A stretch of 64,000 nt of DNA from Nitratireductor alexandrii (GCF_004000215.1 NZ_RBVY01000003.1:62001-126000); one strand, 5' to 3'. Positions 18,850 through 27,728 are shown, counted from the stretch's first letter. Program-made: numbers and translations. Notes: generated by a model from the letters alone, not told the origin.

Positions 18850-19770
18850 ATGTTCAGGTTCCTCGTCAAGCGTTTTGCGATGATTCCCCTGGTGGTGCTG
18901 GGAGTCGTGACGATCCTGTTCATCATCTTCAAGTCGGTGCCCGGCGACGAAGCGGCCTTCGTCGCCGGAGCCACCGCAACCCAGGAAGAGATCGAGGCGG
19001 TGCGCATCCGGCTCGGCCTCGACCGCCCCCTGGCGGAACAATATCTCAAGCATCTCGCGGGCCTCGCCGTCGGGGATTTCGGCTATTCCACCACCTTCCG
19101 CGGCAATCCGCTTCCCCATATCGTCGACAGACTGCCGGCCACGGTCGCCCTGACGGTATCGGCCATCGTGCTGACCATCCTTGCGGGCATACCCGCCGGC
19201 ATCGTCGCCGCCGCCTTCCGCAATCGATGGCCGGACTACCTGATCTCCTTCACCGTCGTGGGCCTGCTCGCGGTGCCGAATTTCTGGCTCGGCATGCTGC
19301 TGATCGCCTTCCTGTCGGTCAATCTCGGACTGCTGCCCAGTTTCGGCGCAGCGGGACCGGCATCGCTGGTCATTCCAACGCTCGCGCTCGCCGCACGGCT
19401 GATCGCGTTGGTGGCCAGGATGACGCGGGGCGTCGTGATTGAGGAACTGCGCAAGGACTATGTACGCACCGCGCGCGCCAAGGGTCTTTCCCATGACGGC
19501 GTGTTGCGTGGACACGTGTTGCGCAATGTGATGATCCCGACGGTTACCGTGATCGGCCTTCAAACGGGATATCTGCTCGGCGGGTCGGTGGTCATCGAAA
19601 GGCTCTGCGCATGGCCGGGCATCGGCGACCTGATGCTGACGGCGGTCTCGGTGCGCGACTACACGCTCGTTCAGGCGATCGCGCTGATCTTCGTCGTATC
19701 CTTCCTCGTCATCAACATCGCCGTCGAGATCATCTATCGCTTCGTCAATCCGAGGTTGCGCTATGCATGA
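18850..19770 (+). CDS. Dipeptide-type ABC transporter permease (DppB-like)
   Basis: A 306-residue inner-membrane permease. It has the DppB/OppB N-terminus FRFLVKRFAMIPLVVLGVVT, a periplasmic stretch (FKSVPGDEAAFVAGA, LDRPLAEQYLKHLAGLAVGDFG), about six membrane helices, and the EAA loop RKDYVRTARAKGLSHDGVLRG. The C-terminal GLQTGYLLGGSVVIERLCAWPGIGDL is diagnostic. It lies 13 bases after the binding protein and overlaps the next permease by 8 bases. It forms the membrane channel with its DppC-like partner. Confidence 0.94.
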   Translation: MFRFLVKRFAMIPLVVLGVVTILFIIFKSVPGDEAAFVAGATATQEEIEAVRIRLGLDRPLAEQYLKHLAGLAVGDFGYSTTFRGNPLPHIVDRLPATVALTVSAIVLTILAGIPAGIVAAAFRNRWPDYLISFTVVGLLAVPNFWLGMLLIAFLSVNLGLLPSFGAAGPASLVIPTLALAARLIALVARMTRGVVIEELRKDYVRTARAKGLSHDGVLRGHVLRNVMIPTVTVIGLQTGYLLGGSVVIERLCAWPGIGDLMLTAVSVRDYTLVQAIALIFVVSFLVINIAVEIIYRFVNPRLRYA

Positions 19771-20611
19771 GGTCACGCCGGCACGGCCGGCAAGGCGGCG
19801 ACGAGGCGTCAACGTGTTCCTGTGGCTGGGCGTGAGCCTGCTGGCAGTCTTCGCACTGTTGGCACTTTTCGGCGAGGTCGTGGCGCCACACGATCCCAAC
19901 GCCCAGGACCTTTTCGCGATGCTCGAGCCGCCCTCGGCGGCCCATCTTCTCGGCACCGACAATGTCGGGCGCGACATCCTTTCGCGCATCATCGTCGGCA
20001 CGCGTTATACGCTATCGATTGCACTCGCTTCGGTCCTTTTCGCCGGCATTGGCGGGGTCGCGCTGGGCGCCATTGCCGGTTATTTCGGCGGCGTAACCGA
20101 CCGCGTGGTCACCGGGATCATCGATCTCCTGCTGACCGTGCCCAACATCGTGCTTGCGATCGCCATCGCCTCGGTTGCCGGCTCCAGCGCAACCGGGCTC
20201 ACCATCGCCATCACGGCGAGCTTCATCCCGCCGCTGGCACGGCTTGTCCGGGGCCGGGTGATCGAACTCGCACAGGAAGATTTCGTCGCCGCCTCAATCA
20301 CCGTGGGCATGAGCCATACGCGCATCCTCCTGCGCCACATCCTGCCCAACGCGGCGACTGTCATCATCATCGAGCTCAGCCTCAATGCGGGCCAGGCGGT
20401 GCTGATCGGCTCGGCGCTGGGTTTCCTCGGGCTCGGTGTCCAGCCACCCGCGCCCGAATGGGGAACCATGCTCGGCGCCAGCCGGGAATATCTGACCATG
20501 GCCCCGCACCTCGTGATCGCCCCGGGCATCGCGATCTCCCTCCTCGTTCTCGCCTTCAACGCCTTCGGCGACGGTCTGCGCGACGTGTTCGATCCAGGTT
20601 CAAGCTCATGA
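19763..20611 (+). CDS. Dipeptide-type ABC transporter permease (DppC-like)
   Basis: A 282-residue permease of the DppC/OppC type. It has the N-terminal membrane helix NVFLWLGVSLLAVFALLALF, the conserved periplasmic HLLGTDNVGRDILSRIIVGT near residues 60-80, and the EAA loop QEDFVAASITVGMSHTRIL followed by HILPNAATVIIIELSL. The last part (ALGFLGLGVQPPAPEWGTML, then FNAFGDGLRDVFDP) is typical of the family. It overlaps the preceding permease by 8 bases and the following amidohydrolase by 4 (ATGA), so the operon is tightly coupled. Confidence 0.94.
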   Translation: MHEVTPARPARRRRGVNVFLWLGVSLLAVFALLALFGEVVAPHDPNAQDLFAMLEPPSAAHLLGTDNVGRDILSRIIVGTRYTLSIALASVLFAGIGGVALGAIAGYFGGVTDRVVTGIIDLLLTVPNIVLAIAIASVAGSSATGLTIAITASFIPPLARLVRGRVIELAQEDFVAASITVGMSHTRILLRHILPNAATVIIIELSLNAGQAVLIGSALGFLGLGVQPPAPEWGTMLGASREYLTMAPHLVIAPGIAISLLVLAFNAFGDGLRDVFDPGSSS

Positions 20612-21744
20612 CGGTGTCCACAATGGATTTCGGCATCATCGACTGCCACGCCCACATCTTCCCCCCGGCCGCCGGTGCTGCCGGTTTTCCCGACGTGGAA
20701 ACGCACCGGCTGCACCAGCAGCGCGCCATGCACATGCATGGAAACCAACCCTACCGCCGAACCCGCGACGGCTCCCTGGTCACCGAGCGCATGCTGTGGA
20801 ACCAGACCGACCCGTCACCTGCGGGCCGGCGCGACTGCGCCTTCCGGGCCGGGCGGTTCGGCCGCTTCGAATGGACGAGCGGCGGCGAGGATTTTTACGT
20901 TCAGTTCCTGCCACCCTGGATGGACGACCTGTCGATGAGCGCCGAAAAGCTGCTGGCGTTCATGGACAATGCCGGTGTTGCGGCCGCGATTCTCCAAAAC
21001 GACCATATTTACGGCAATCTGGCCAAGGATTTTGCCGCCGCGGCAGGCGCGCATCCGGGCCGCTTGGTCGGCCTTGCCCAGGTCGAGGAGGCCTTCGCCT
21101 ATACCGACGAGGAACTGCAGCGCCTTGCCGACGAGATCGGTCGTCTGAAGATGGCAGGCGTCTATTTTACCACGACGGGGCTGTTTCGCAGCGGCTATCG
21201 GCCAATGCACTCCGACGCCGTCTACGACCCCTTCTGGCGCTTCATCGAGCAGAGCGGCCTGCCGGTGTTCTGGGTCCAGTCGGCAAACTCGCCGGTTGGC
21301 ACCTATGAAGACGAGATGCGCCATCTGGAACGCATCGTGGAGCGCTTTCCCGGCATTCGCCATGTTCTGGTTCACGGCGTGCCGACATCGCTTTATGCCG
21401 ACGACCAGGATCGTCTCACGCTTCCCGCCGTGATCGACACACTGCTTTCCCAGGCGCCGGTTTCCGCCGAAATTCTCTACCCGATCGCCTGGGGCGGGCG
21501 GCAGGACTACCCCTACCCGCGCGCGCACCTTCATATCCGCCAATTGGTCGAGCGCTTCGGCGCGGAGCGCTTCCTGTGGGGCTCCGACGCGCCCAATGTC
21601 GACCGCTACTGCACCTATGGGCAGTCGCTGACCTATTTCACCCACTACGCCGACTATCTTTCGGACCGGGATCGACGCGCCATCCTGCGCGACAACGCGG
21701 TCGCGCTCATCCCGGCGCTCGCCGGGCGGGACGGCACCGGATGA
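20608..21744 (+). CDS. Amidohydrolase-family (PF04909 type) metal-dependent hydrolase or decarboxylase
   Basis: A 378-residue TIM-barrel amidohydrolase_2-type enzyme. The HxH metal site is in FGIIDCHAHIFPPAA near residue 12. Later ligands are the His in RHVLVHGVP and the Asp in LWGSDAPNVDRY. Family members hydrolyse or decarboxylate cyclic and aromatic acids or lactones, so the reaction is not fixed. It is inserted between transporter permease and ATPase genes with 4-base ATGA overlaps on both sides. This strongly suggests that the imported compound, or a product of the PLP lyase, is its substrate. Confidence 0.87.
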   Translation: MTVSTMDFGIIDCHAHIFPPAAGAAGFPDVETHRLHQQRAMHMHGNQPYRRTRDGSLVTERMLWNQTDPSPAGRRDCAFRAGRFGRFEWTSGGEDFYVQFLPPWMDDLSMSAEKLLAFMDNAGVAAAILQNDHIYGNLAKDFAAAAGAHPGRLVGLAQVEEAFAYTDEELQRLADEIGRLKMAGVYFTTTGLFRSGYRPMHSDAVYDPFWRFIEQSGLPVFWVQSANSPVGTYEDEMRHLERIVERFPGIRHVLVHGVPTSLYADDQDRLTLPAVIDTLLSQAPVSAEILYPIAWGGRQDYPYPRAHLHIRQLVERFGAERFLWGSDAPNVDRYCTYGQSLTYFTHYADYLSDRDRRAILRDNAVALIPALAGRDGTG

Positions 21745-22733
21745 CGCCGCTTCTCTCGATCCAGGACCTAACCGTGGAACTGTCCGCCCGGGACCGCACA
21801 TTCGATGCCGTAAGCGATCTGTCCTTCACCGTCGCGCGCGGCGAAGTGCTTGCGCTGGTGGGAGAATCCGGCTCGGGCAAGAGCATGACCGCCCTGGCGA
21901 TCATGCGACTCTTGCCCGAGCCGGTCGCGCGGATCAGCAAGGGCCGCATCCTGTTCGACGAACTCGACCTTGCCGCGGCGAGCGAGGCCAGCCTGCGCTC
22001 GATAAGGGGAAATCGCATCGGCCTGATCTTCCAGGAACCGATGACATCGCTCAATCCGTCGATGCGCGTCGGCCCGCAGGTCGCCGAGGCCCTGCGCCTG
22101 CACAAGGGGCTCGACGCCGCCGCCGCCAGACGGCGCGTGGAAGAGATCTTCGAACAGGTGCGCATACCCGATCCGAAGCGGCGTTTCGACGACTATCCGC
22201 ACCAAATGTCGGGCGGCATGCGCCAACGCGTGGTGATCGCGCTCGCACTGGCCTGCGATCCGGATGTGCTGATCGCCGACGAGCCGACCACGGCGCTGGA
22301 CGTGACCACCCAGGCCCAGATCCTGGAAACGTTCCGCGACCTGCAGGCCGCCGTCGGCGCCGCGACGATCCTGATCACCCATGATCTGGCCGTCGTCGCC
22401 GAAACGGCCGACCGCGTGGCCGTCATGTATGCCGGCAGGATTGTCGAGGAGACGACGACCGAACGATTGTTTGCCGCCCCCCAGCACCCCTACACCCACG
22501 GCCTGCTCGGTTCGATCCCGCATATCGCCGAGGCCGGCCGCGCCACCGAACGCGGCCGTCTTGCCGAAATTCCCGGCACCGTGCCCGCACTGTGGGCCCT
22601 GCCCCGCGGCTGCGCCTTTGCGCCGCGCTGCCCGCGAGCCCGGCAGCGATGCGAGGACGAACGACCGCCACTGTCCGACATGGCGCCCGGACACCGCGCG
22701 GCATGCTGGTATCCGATGAAAGGCGCGGCATGA
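21741..22733 (+). CDS. Oligopeptide-type ABC transporter ATPase (DppD/OppD-like)
   Basis: A 330-residue ATP-binding subunit. Walker A is [12 protein letters not shown] near residue 40, the Q-loop is [17 protein letters not shown], the signature is [17 protein letters not shown], and Walker B is [20 protein letters not shown]. The C-terminal oligopeptide-transport domain is seen in [12 protein letters not shown] and the cysteine-containing [15 protein letters not shown], which in relatives binds an iron-sulphur cluster. The start is the ATG of an ATGA overlap with the amidohydrolase. Confidence 0.95.
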   Translation: MTPLLSIQDLTVELSARDRTFDAVSDLSFTVARGEVLALVGESGSGKSMTALAIMRLLPEPVARISKGRILFDELDLAAASEASLRSIRGNRIGLIFQEPMTSLNPSMRVGPQVAEALRLHKGLDAAAARRRVEEIFEQVRIPDPKRRFDDYPHQMSGGMRQRVVIALALACDPDVLIADEPTTALDVTTQAQILETFRDLQAAVGAATILITHDLAVVAETADRVAVMYAGRIVEETTTERLFAAPQHPYTHGLLGSIPHIAEAGRATERGRLAEIPGTVPALWALPRGCAFAPRCPRARQRCEDERPPLSDMAPGHRAACWYPMKGAA

Positions 22734-23695
22734 GCAAGCTGCTTGAGGTCAGCAATCTGGGCAAGCGCTTCACCATTGCCGGCGGGCTCGCCGGTAAGGC
22801 GCGAACCGTTCACGCCGTCGACGACGTTTCCTTCTCCATCGCCGCGGGCGAAACGCTCGGCCTGGTTGGCGAATCGGGCTGCGGCAAGTCGACCGTCGGC
22901 AAGATGATCGTCAGGCTGCTTGAGCCGAGCGCCGGAAATATCCTTCTCGACGGCATCGACATTTCCCATTTGTCCCATCGCCGCATGCGCCCGTTGCGAC
23001 GCCGCGTGCAGATGATTTTCCAGGATCCGAACGGTTCGCTCGATCCGCGACAGCGCGCCCAGGATATCGTCGCCGAGCCGCTTCTGGTCAGCGGCATGCG
23101 CGGCGCCGCGCGGCGACGCGAGCGGGTCGCCGACCTGTTCGAAAAGGTCGGATTGCGGCCGGACCAGATGCGCAACGTGCCGTCGAAATTCTCCGGCGGC
23201 CAGCGCCAGCGGCTGGCGATCGCCCGCGCCCTGGCGCTCAATCCGGCTCTGATCATCGCCGACGAACCGGTATCGGCCCTGGACGTGTCGATCCAGGCAC
23301 AGGTTGTCAACCTGATGTCGGACATCCAGCGCGAATTCGGTCTCGCCTATCTGTTCGTCGCGCACGATCTCGGCATCGTGCAGCACATCAGCGACCGGGT
23401 CGCGGTGATGTATCTGGGCCGCATCGTGGAAATCGGCGACACCGCGCGTGTCTATCAGCAGCCCAGCCACCCCTATACGCGCACGCTGATGGATGCCGTG
23501 CCCAAGCCCGATCCGTCGCGCCGCCACCGTCGCCTCAAGGTGCCGCGCGGCGAGGTGCCCAGTCCGCTGGACCCGCCCTCCGGCTGCGCGTTCCATCCGC
23601 GTTGCCCGGCCGCGACCGACATCTGCCGCCGCGAGCGGCCGCTTCTGCGCCGTGTTGCGTCCGGCGCCGAGACCGCGTGCCACCATGCTGATTGA
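22730..23695 (+). CDS. Oligopeptide-type ABC transporter ATPase (DppF/OppF-like)
   Basis: A 321-residue second ATPase of the same importer. Walker A is GESGCGKSTVGKMIV, the Q-loop is MIFQDPNGSLDPRQ, the signature is KFSGGQRQRLAIARAL, and Walker B is LIIADEPVSALDVSIQAQVV. The C-terminal part HPYTRTLMDAVPKPDPSRR and GCAFHPRCPAATDIC belongs to the oligopeptide_HPY domain. It begins within the stop codon of the DppD-like gene (ATGA), so the two nucleotide-binding subunits are made in equal amounts. Confidence 0.95.
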   Translation: MSKLLEVSNLGKRFTIAGGLAGKARTVHAVDDVSFSIAAGETLGLVGESGCGKSTVGKMIVRLLEPSAGNILLDGIDISHLSHRRMRPLRRRVQMIFQDPNGSLDPRQRAQDIVAEPLLVSGMRGAARRRERVADLFEKVGLRPDQMRNVPSKFSGGQRQRLAIARALALNPALIIADEPVSALDVSIQAQVVNLMSDIQREFGLAYLFVAHDLGIVQHISDRVAVMYLGRIVEIGDTARVYQQPSHPYTRTLMDAVPKPDPSRRHRRLKVPRGEVPSPLDPPSGCAFHPRCPAATDICRRERPLLRRVASGAETACHHAD

Positions 23696-23764
23696 TCAAC
23701 CGCCGCGCCGCCGGCGCGGACACGGCCAACGCAAGTCCTGCGTTCGGCAATCATGGAGTCTTCG

Positions 23765-24262
23765 ATGAATCTCGCATGTTCCGGCCCGGCGGCCGGTCGC
23801 TCCCCCGAGGAACGGCTTGCCCAAATGGGGGTCGTTCTGCCGCCTCCCCCGCCGCCGATCGGCAACTTCCTGACGCATGTGCGCGAGGGCGAGCTTCTGT
23901 TCCTGTCCGGCCAGGGGCCGCGTGAGGCCGACGGACGCCTGCATACCGGCAAAGTGGGCGCCGATGTTTCGGTCGAACAGGCCTACGCGCATGCGCGGCT
24001 GACCGGCATGAACCTGCTTTCGGTCATGCGCGCCGCCCTCGGCGAGCTTCACCGCGTCAGGCGCGTGGTCAAGCTCCTGGGCATGGTCAACGCAACCCCG
24101 GACTTCGCCCACCATCCCGACGTCATCAACGGCTGTTCCGATCTGCTCGTCATGACATTCGGCGAAAACGGCCAGCATGCGCGCTCAGCCGTCGGACTGG
24201 GATCGCTGCCGGGAAACATCACCGTCGAGATAGAACTGGTCGTCGCGGTCGACCCGCACTGA
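23765..24262 (+). CDS. RidA/YjgF-family enamine/imine deaminase-like protein
   Basis: A 165-residue member of the YjgF/YER057c/UK114 superfamily, of the longer PF14588-like subgroup. Start ATG 23765 has GGAG 5 bases upstream; ATG 23753 in frame is possible. Visible features are GNFLTHVREGELLFLSGQGP, VSVEQAYAHARLTGMNLLSV, RVVKLLGMVNATPDFAHHPDVING and AVGLGSLPGNITVEIELVV. RidA proteins hydrolyse reactive enamines or imines released by PLP lyases. Being last in the operon begun by a PLP lyase, this protein probably clears that enzyme's intermediates; this is inference from context. Its stop is one base from the convergent monooxygenase stop. Confidence 0.88.
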   Translation: MNLACSGPAAGRSPEERLAQMGVVLPPPPPPIGNFLTHVREGELLFLSGQGPREADGRLHTGKVGADVSVEQAYAHARLTGMNLLSVMRAALGELHRVRRVVKLLGMVNATPDFAHHPDVINGCSDLLVMTFGENGQHARSAVGLGSLPGNITVEIELVVAVDPH

Positions 24263-24263
24263 C

Positions 24264-25367
24264 TCAGGGCTCCCTTCGCTCCACAAAACGATCGTAGCGA
24301 TCGAAAAGCGGATTCCGATGGCCGCTCGTCAATTCGCTCTGATCCTCAAAGTCGAAGAGAGAGCGGGAATACTGCACAATCGGTGCGACCAACGGGATGC
24401 GAACCTGTTCGTAAACCTGCAACGCCGCTTCCACGTCGGAACATGAATCAAGAACGGTCCCGAGCGCCTGGATGTCCTCAAGTGCCTGATTGGCGCCTTG
24501 CGCCATTCCCGGCAGCATCGGATGTGCCGCGTCTCCTGCCAGGGTAACGCGCCCTTTGGACCAATGCGGCAAGGGCCGCACGAAATCGTGGAGGTCGCTG
24601 CGGATGATCGAGGCGGGGTCCGTGGCCGCAATCAGGTCTGGAACCGGACTACCCTTCCAGTCGCTGAAATGCGCCACGACTGCGTTGGTATCCTGGGTGA
24701 TTCCGTCCGCCGCCGCGAACCAATAGGCGCGTCCGTGTCCGATCGGGAGATAACCGAAATGCCCGTCCTGGCCCCAGACTTCAGCCTCCGAGAGGGGATC
24801 GACGTCGACATCGGCGAGATCGAACAGGCCACGCCAGCGCACCAGTCCGTCCGAACTGAACGTGTGATATCCGAAGACGCAATCGCGGACGATCGAGTTG
24901 ATACCGTCGGCACCCACCAGCAAGTCGCCTTCGGCCACTTCACCGTTGGCGAACCGGCACACGACGCTATCGCCCTGTTCGACGCTGACGACCTGCCGGC
25001 CGAGGCGAAGACGATCGCGGCCAAGGGCATCAGCGAGTATTCGGCTCAAATCCCGGCGGAAAACACCGGACAATGACGCACCGTAACGATCTTCCCAGTT
25101 CCTCAGATCATCTACGGCGATAACTTCTCCGCTCGACGAAAACGTTCGATAGTAGTTCAGGCTCGACGAAATTTCCGCGTATTGGGTACCCAGGCCCAGG
25201 GTCTTCAAGACACGCACGCCGTTCGGCCAGAGATTCAGGCCCGCGCCCGCCGTACGCAATTCGCTGTCCCTCTCGAACACGGTCACGTCCCACCCCAGTT
25301 GGGACAGACATATCCCTGCCGAGAGTCCGCTGATACCGGCTCCGCAAACGAGCGCGCGCTTGGTCAT
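24264..25367 (-). CDS. FAD-dependent monooxygenase (UbiH/salicylate hydroxylase-like)
   Basis: A 367-residue class A flavoprotein monooxygenase. The Rossmann dinucleotide fold is LVCGAGISGLSAGICLSQLG at the N-terminus, followed by FERDSELRTAGAGLNLWPNG. The DG motif is VGADGINSIVRDCVFG near residue 155, and the GD motif is VTLAGDAAHPMLPGMAQGANQALED near residue 270. Start ATG 25367 is chosen because it begins right at the fold; an upstream frame extends 13 codons further. Substrates of this family are usually aromatic or small heterocyclic acids and cannot be told here. It is convergent with the RidA gene and divergent from the ureohydrolase. Confidence 0.9.
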   Translation of the reverse strand: MTKRALVCGAGISGLSAGICLSQLGWDVTVFERDSELRTAGAGLNLWPNGVRVLKTLGLGTQYAEISSSLNYYRTFSSSGEVIAVDDLRNWEDRYGASLSGVFRRDLSRILADALGRDRLRLGRQVVSVEQGDSVVCRFANGEVAEGDLLVGADGINSIVRDCVFGYHTFSSDGLVRWRGLFDLADVDVDPLSEAEVWGQDGHFGYLPIGHGRAYWFAAADGITQDTNAVVAHFSDWKGSPVPDLIAATDPASIIRSDLHDFVRPLPHWSKGRVTLAGDAAHPMLPGMAQGANQALEDIQALGTVLDSCSDVEAALQVYEQVRIPLVAPIVQYSRSLFDFEDQSELTSGHRNPLFDRYDRFVERREP

Positions 25368-25580
25368 AAGATGAATTCTCCCGATCATTTTTCGCGTTGG
25401 CGGCACCTATAGGATGCCGAGGAGCTAACCGCGAAGCCGCATATTTCAAATCCGCGCAGGCCATCTGCTAGGCGCTCAACAGCCCGCTGTCGACAACGGC
25501 ATCGCCGGCTCCTCCCGAACGGCCGCCATCGTCTCGATACGACCATGCGCAGACATTCTGACAAGTTCGATCAACAGGAC

Positions 25581-25599
25581 AATGATGACCGTCGTCATT
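25581..25599. promoter_or_regulatory. 19-bp near-perfect palindrome in divergent gap, possible operator
   Basis: AATGATGAC-C-GTCGTCATT is an inverted repeat with eight of nine arm pairs matching. It lies midway in the 440-base gap (25368-25806) between the divergent monooxygenase and ureohydrolase genes. No other gene or element is supported in this gap. The binding protein is unknown; the LuxR-type regulator downstream is one candidate. Confidence 0.45.
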
Positions 25600-25806
25600 C
25601 GAACGCCCGGAAGACCAAGCTCATGCAAGAGCCGATCTCAGCAAGCGCACTCGGAAGGCCCGCCGACAAATGCCGCAAGCCATCTCGCCGAGACGTGCGA
25701 ATGGCGCTGGTGACGGAAGCCACCATTGCCAGCATGCCCGAAATCGCAAAGGCTCTGTTCGACCCGAGTGATCGAACACCACCGCAAGGCGAAGAAGGAA
25801 CTGCCC

Positions 25807-26769
25807 ATGTCCGAGGCGATGATCGACGGCGCGAACGCGTTCGCAGGCTTGCTGCATGCGGGCACCGGCGGAACCTTCATGCGACTGCCTAGCTTGCGCG
25901 CTGATGCCGAGATGCTGAGACGACAGGGAATCACGGCTGCGTTCATCGGGTTTCCCTGGGACGCTATGTGCATCAGCCGTACCGGAACCAACTACGGGCC
26001 CCGGGCGCTTCGCGAAGCGAGCGACCAGTTCGGGTTTTACAATGCCAATCTCGATCTGGACCTATCCGATCACTACAAGTTTGCCGATTGCGGCGACGTC
26101 GCGGTCATCCCCGGCGCTGCGGTGAGGACCATGGAACGGGCCGAGCGGATGATCCTCGAAGTCCTGAACGGCGGTGCGATGCCGGTGACCTTCGGAGGCG
26201 ACCATTCCATCACCATCGCCTGTGCACGCGCTTTCAAGAAGCGCTACGCCAATCCCGGCCTGATACTCATCGACAGCCATTTCGATACCGCCGTCGATGT
26301 CGGCGGCGAAGAGCTCAATCATGCGTGCCCGATCGCACGCGCTGTCGACGCCGGCTTCGACCCTGCCAAGATCGTGATCATCGGCACCAACGGGTGGCTA
26401 AACCCGAAGGCGGAGTTCGACTATGCGCGGCAGAAGGGGATCACCCTGATGCCGCTGGAAATGGTGCTGGACAAAGGTCCTCAGACGGTTGCCAAGGAAG
26501 CCCGCGCGATCGCCGGCACCGGGACCGACAGCGTCTATCTGACATTCGACATCGACGCAATCGACGGCGCCTACGCTCCCGGCACCGGCGTTCCCGCCGC
26601 AGGCGGCCTCACCTCCCGCGAGGCAATTGCGCTGGTGTCGGAATTGAGCAGAGGCGGACTTGGCGGCATGGATATGGTCGAGGTCTCCCCACCCTACGAT
26701 CACGACGGCATCACAAGCCGACTCGCCGTCAGGATCGTTCTGGAAGCCTTGGCGGGTACGCTCGCATAG
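25807..26769 (+). CDS. Ureohydrolase (agmatinase/guanidinobutyrase-like)
   Basis: A 320-residue arginase/agmatinase-superfamily enzyme, which would hydrolyse a guanidino group to urea. The binuclear metal ligands are all present: His133 in FGGDHSITIA, Asp156/His158/Asp160 in LILIDSHFDTAVD (the usual second residue is Ala, here Ser), and Asp248/Asp250 in YLTFDIDAIDGAYAPGTG (Gly where Pro is usual). MSRTGTNYGPRALREAS-type substrate-loop residues are present near 58-72. ATG 25807 has AAGGA 9 bases upstream. It is followed after 23 bases by a nitrilase-family gene. The substrate (agmatine, guanidinobutyrate or another guanidine) is not known. Confidence 0.9.
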   Translation: MSEAMIDGANAFAGLLHAGTGGTFMRLPSLRADAEMLRRQGITAAFIGFPWDAMCISRTGTNYGPRALREASDQFGFYNANLDLDLSDHYKFADCGDVAVIPGAAVRTMERAERMILEVLNGGAMPVTFGGDHSITIACARAFKKRYANPGLILIDSHFDTAVDVGGEELNHACPIARAVDAGFDPAKIVIIGTNGWLNPKAEFDYARQKGITLMPLEMVLDKGPQTVAKEARAIAGTGTDSVYLTFDIDAIDGAYAPGTGVPAAGGLTSREAIALVSELSRGGLGGMDMVEVSPPYDHDGITSRLAVRIVLEALAGTLA

Positions 26770-26792
26770 GCCCCGATACCGGAAGGCCCGCT

Positions 26793-27581
26793 ATGCTCGC
26801 ATTGTATCAAGGGCTGCCGGTCGCCGGATCGAAACCGGACAATATCGCTGCGATACAGCGTGCCGCGCGCGCCGCCGCCACGACCGGCGCCAGACTGCTC
26901 ACGTTCCCCGAACTGTTCCTGACCGGCTATAATATCGGCAAGGCCGCTCTCCACGACCTCGCCGAGGGCGTTGACGGACAATCGGTGTCGGCAATTTGCG
27001 AGATAGCGAGGGCGAACCGGATAGGGCTCATATTCGGCATGCCGGAACGTGTCGGCGACAAGGTCTTCAATGCGGCTGTAGCGATCGACGAGACCGGGGG
27101 CCGGTGCGGTTCTTATCGGAAAATCCATCTCTTTGACGCCGAGGAGCGGCATACCTTCGCCCCAGGCGACGAGGTTTGCGTGGCGGCGATGGGCGGATGG
27201 CGGGTCGGGCTCGCGATCTGCTATGATATTGAGTTTCCCGAAATGGCCAGGGCGCTCGTCAGGGAGGGCGCCGATTTGATCTGCGCACCCACTGCCAACA
27301 TGATGCCATACACGGAAGTTCCCACGACACTTGTGCGTGCGCGAGCGCTCGAAAACGGCACCGGCATCGTCTATGCCAATCTGGCAGGGACCGAGCGCGA
27401 TCTCGTCTATACGGGGATGAGTTGCATTGTCGGACCGGATGGATGCGACCTTGCCCGGGCCGGTTCCACTGGAACTGCGCTTCTATGCTGTTCGACGCCG
27501 CGCGTCGACGACCGTGACACCCCGCCGCCGAGCACTCAGCTTGCCGACCTTCGTCAGGGGGCATTGCATACGCGCACCTAG
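26793..27581 (+). CDS. Carbon-nitrogen hydrolase (nitrilase superfamily amidase)
   Basis: A 262-residue nitrilase-superfamily amidase. The catalytic triad is Glu40 (LLTFPELFLTGYN), Lys110 (GSYRKIHLFD) and Cys143 (VGLAICYDIEFPE). Length and ICYDIEFPE fit aliphatic or omega-amidase and R-stereoselective amidase groups, not true nitrilases. It lies in one operon with the ureohydrolase, so it could cleave an amide or carbamoyl product of the same pathway, in the way agmatine routes combine such enzymes. That link is inferred. The last 25 residues (CSTPRVDDRDTPPPSTQ) are low-complexity. Confidence 0.9.
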   Translation: MLALYQGLPVAGSKPDNIAAIQRAARAAATTGARLLTFPELFLTGYNIGKAALHDLAEGVDGQSVSAICEIARANRIGLIFGMPERVGDKVFNAAVAIDETGGRCGSYRKIHLFDAEERHTFAPGDEVCVAAMGGWRVGLAICYDIEFPEMARALVREGADLICAPTANMMPYTEVPTTLVRARALENGTGIVYANLAGTERDLVYTGMSCIVGPDGCDLARAGSTGTALLCCSTPRVDDRDTPPPSTQLADLRQGALHTRT

Positions 27582-27641
27582 AACGCGTTGACGAAAAACG
27601 CACGGTTTCACACAACGCATGTCACTACGGGAGGAGAGGTC

Positions 27642-27728
27642 ATGCAACTGATACGACGAAAGCCTAGTCCGGCGCGTGCACGCAACCGTGGCGCACCCGA
27701 CACCAACGTCTGCGGCACAACTGTTTAA
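27642..27728 (+). CDS. Candidate 28-residue Arg-rich peptide
   Basis: A short ORF, ATG to TAA, with the best ribosome binding site of this neighbourhood: GGAGG 7 bases before the ATG within GGGAGGAGAGGTC. The peptide begins MQLIRRKPSPARARNRG and ends DTNVCGTTV. It has five arginines in its first 16 residues and one cysteine near the C-terminus. It starts 60 bases after the nitrilase stop, so it may be the third gene of the ureohydrolase operon. I know no family for it. It could be a peptide precursor, a leader peptide, or chance. The rest of the gap up to 27877 shows nothing else. Confidence 0.4.
   Translation: MQLIRRKPSPARARNRGAPDTNVCGTTV

Noticed and set aside
17208-19049. 613-codon minus-strand frame opposite the binding-protein gene
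   Set aside because: It is an antisense artefact; the plus strand carries a full family 5 binding protein.
25545-25892. 115-codon ORF overlapping the ureohydrolase start
   Set aside because: Low-quality sequence, overlaps the well-supported ureohydrolase in another frame, and no ribosome binding site.
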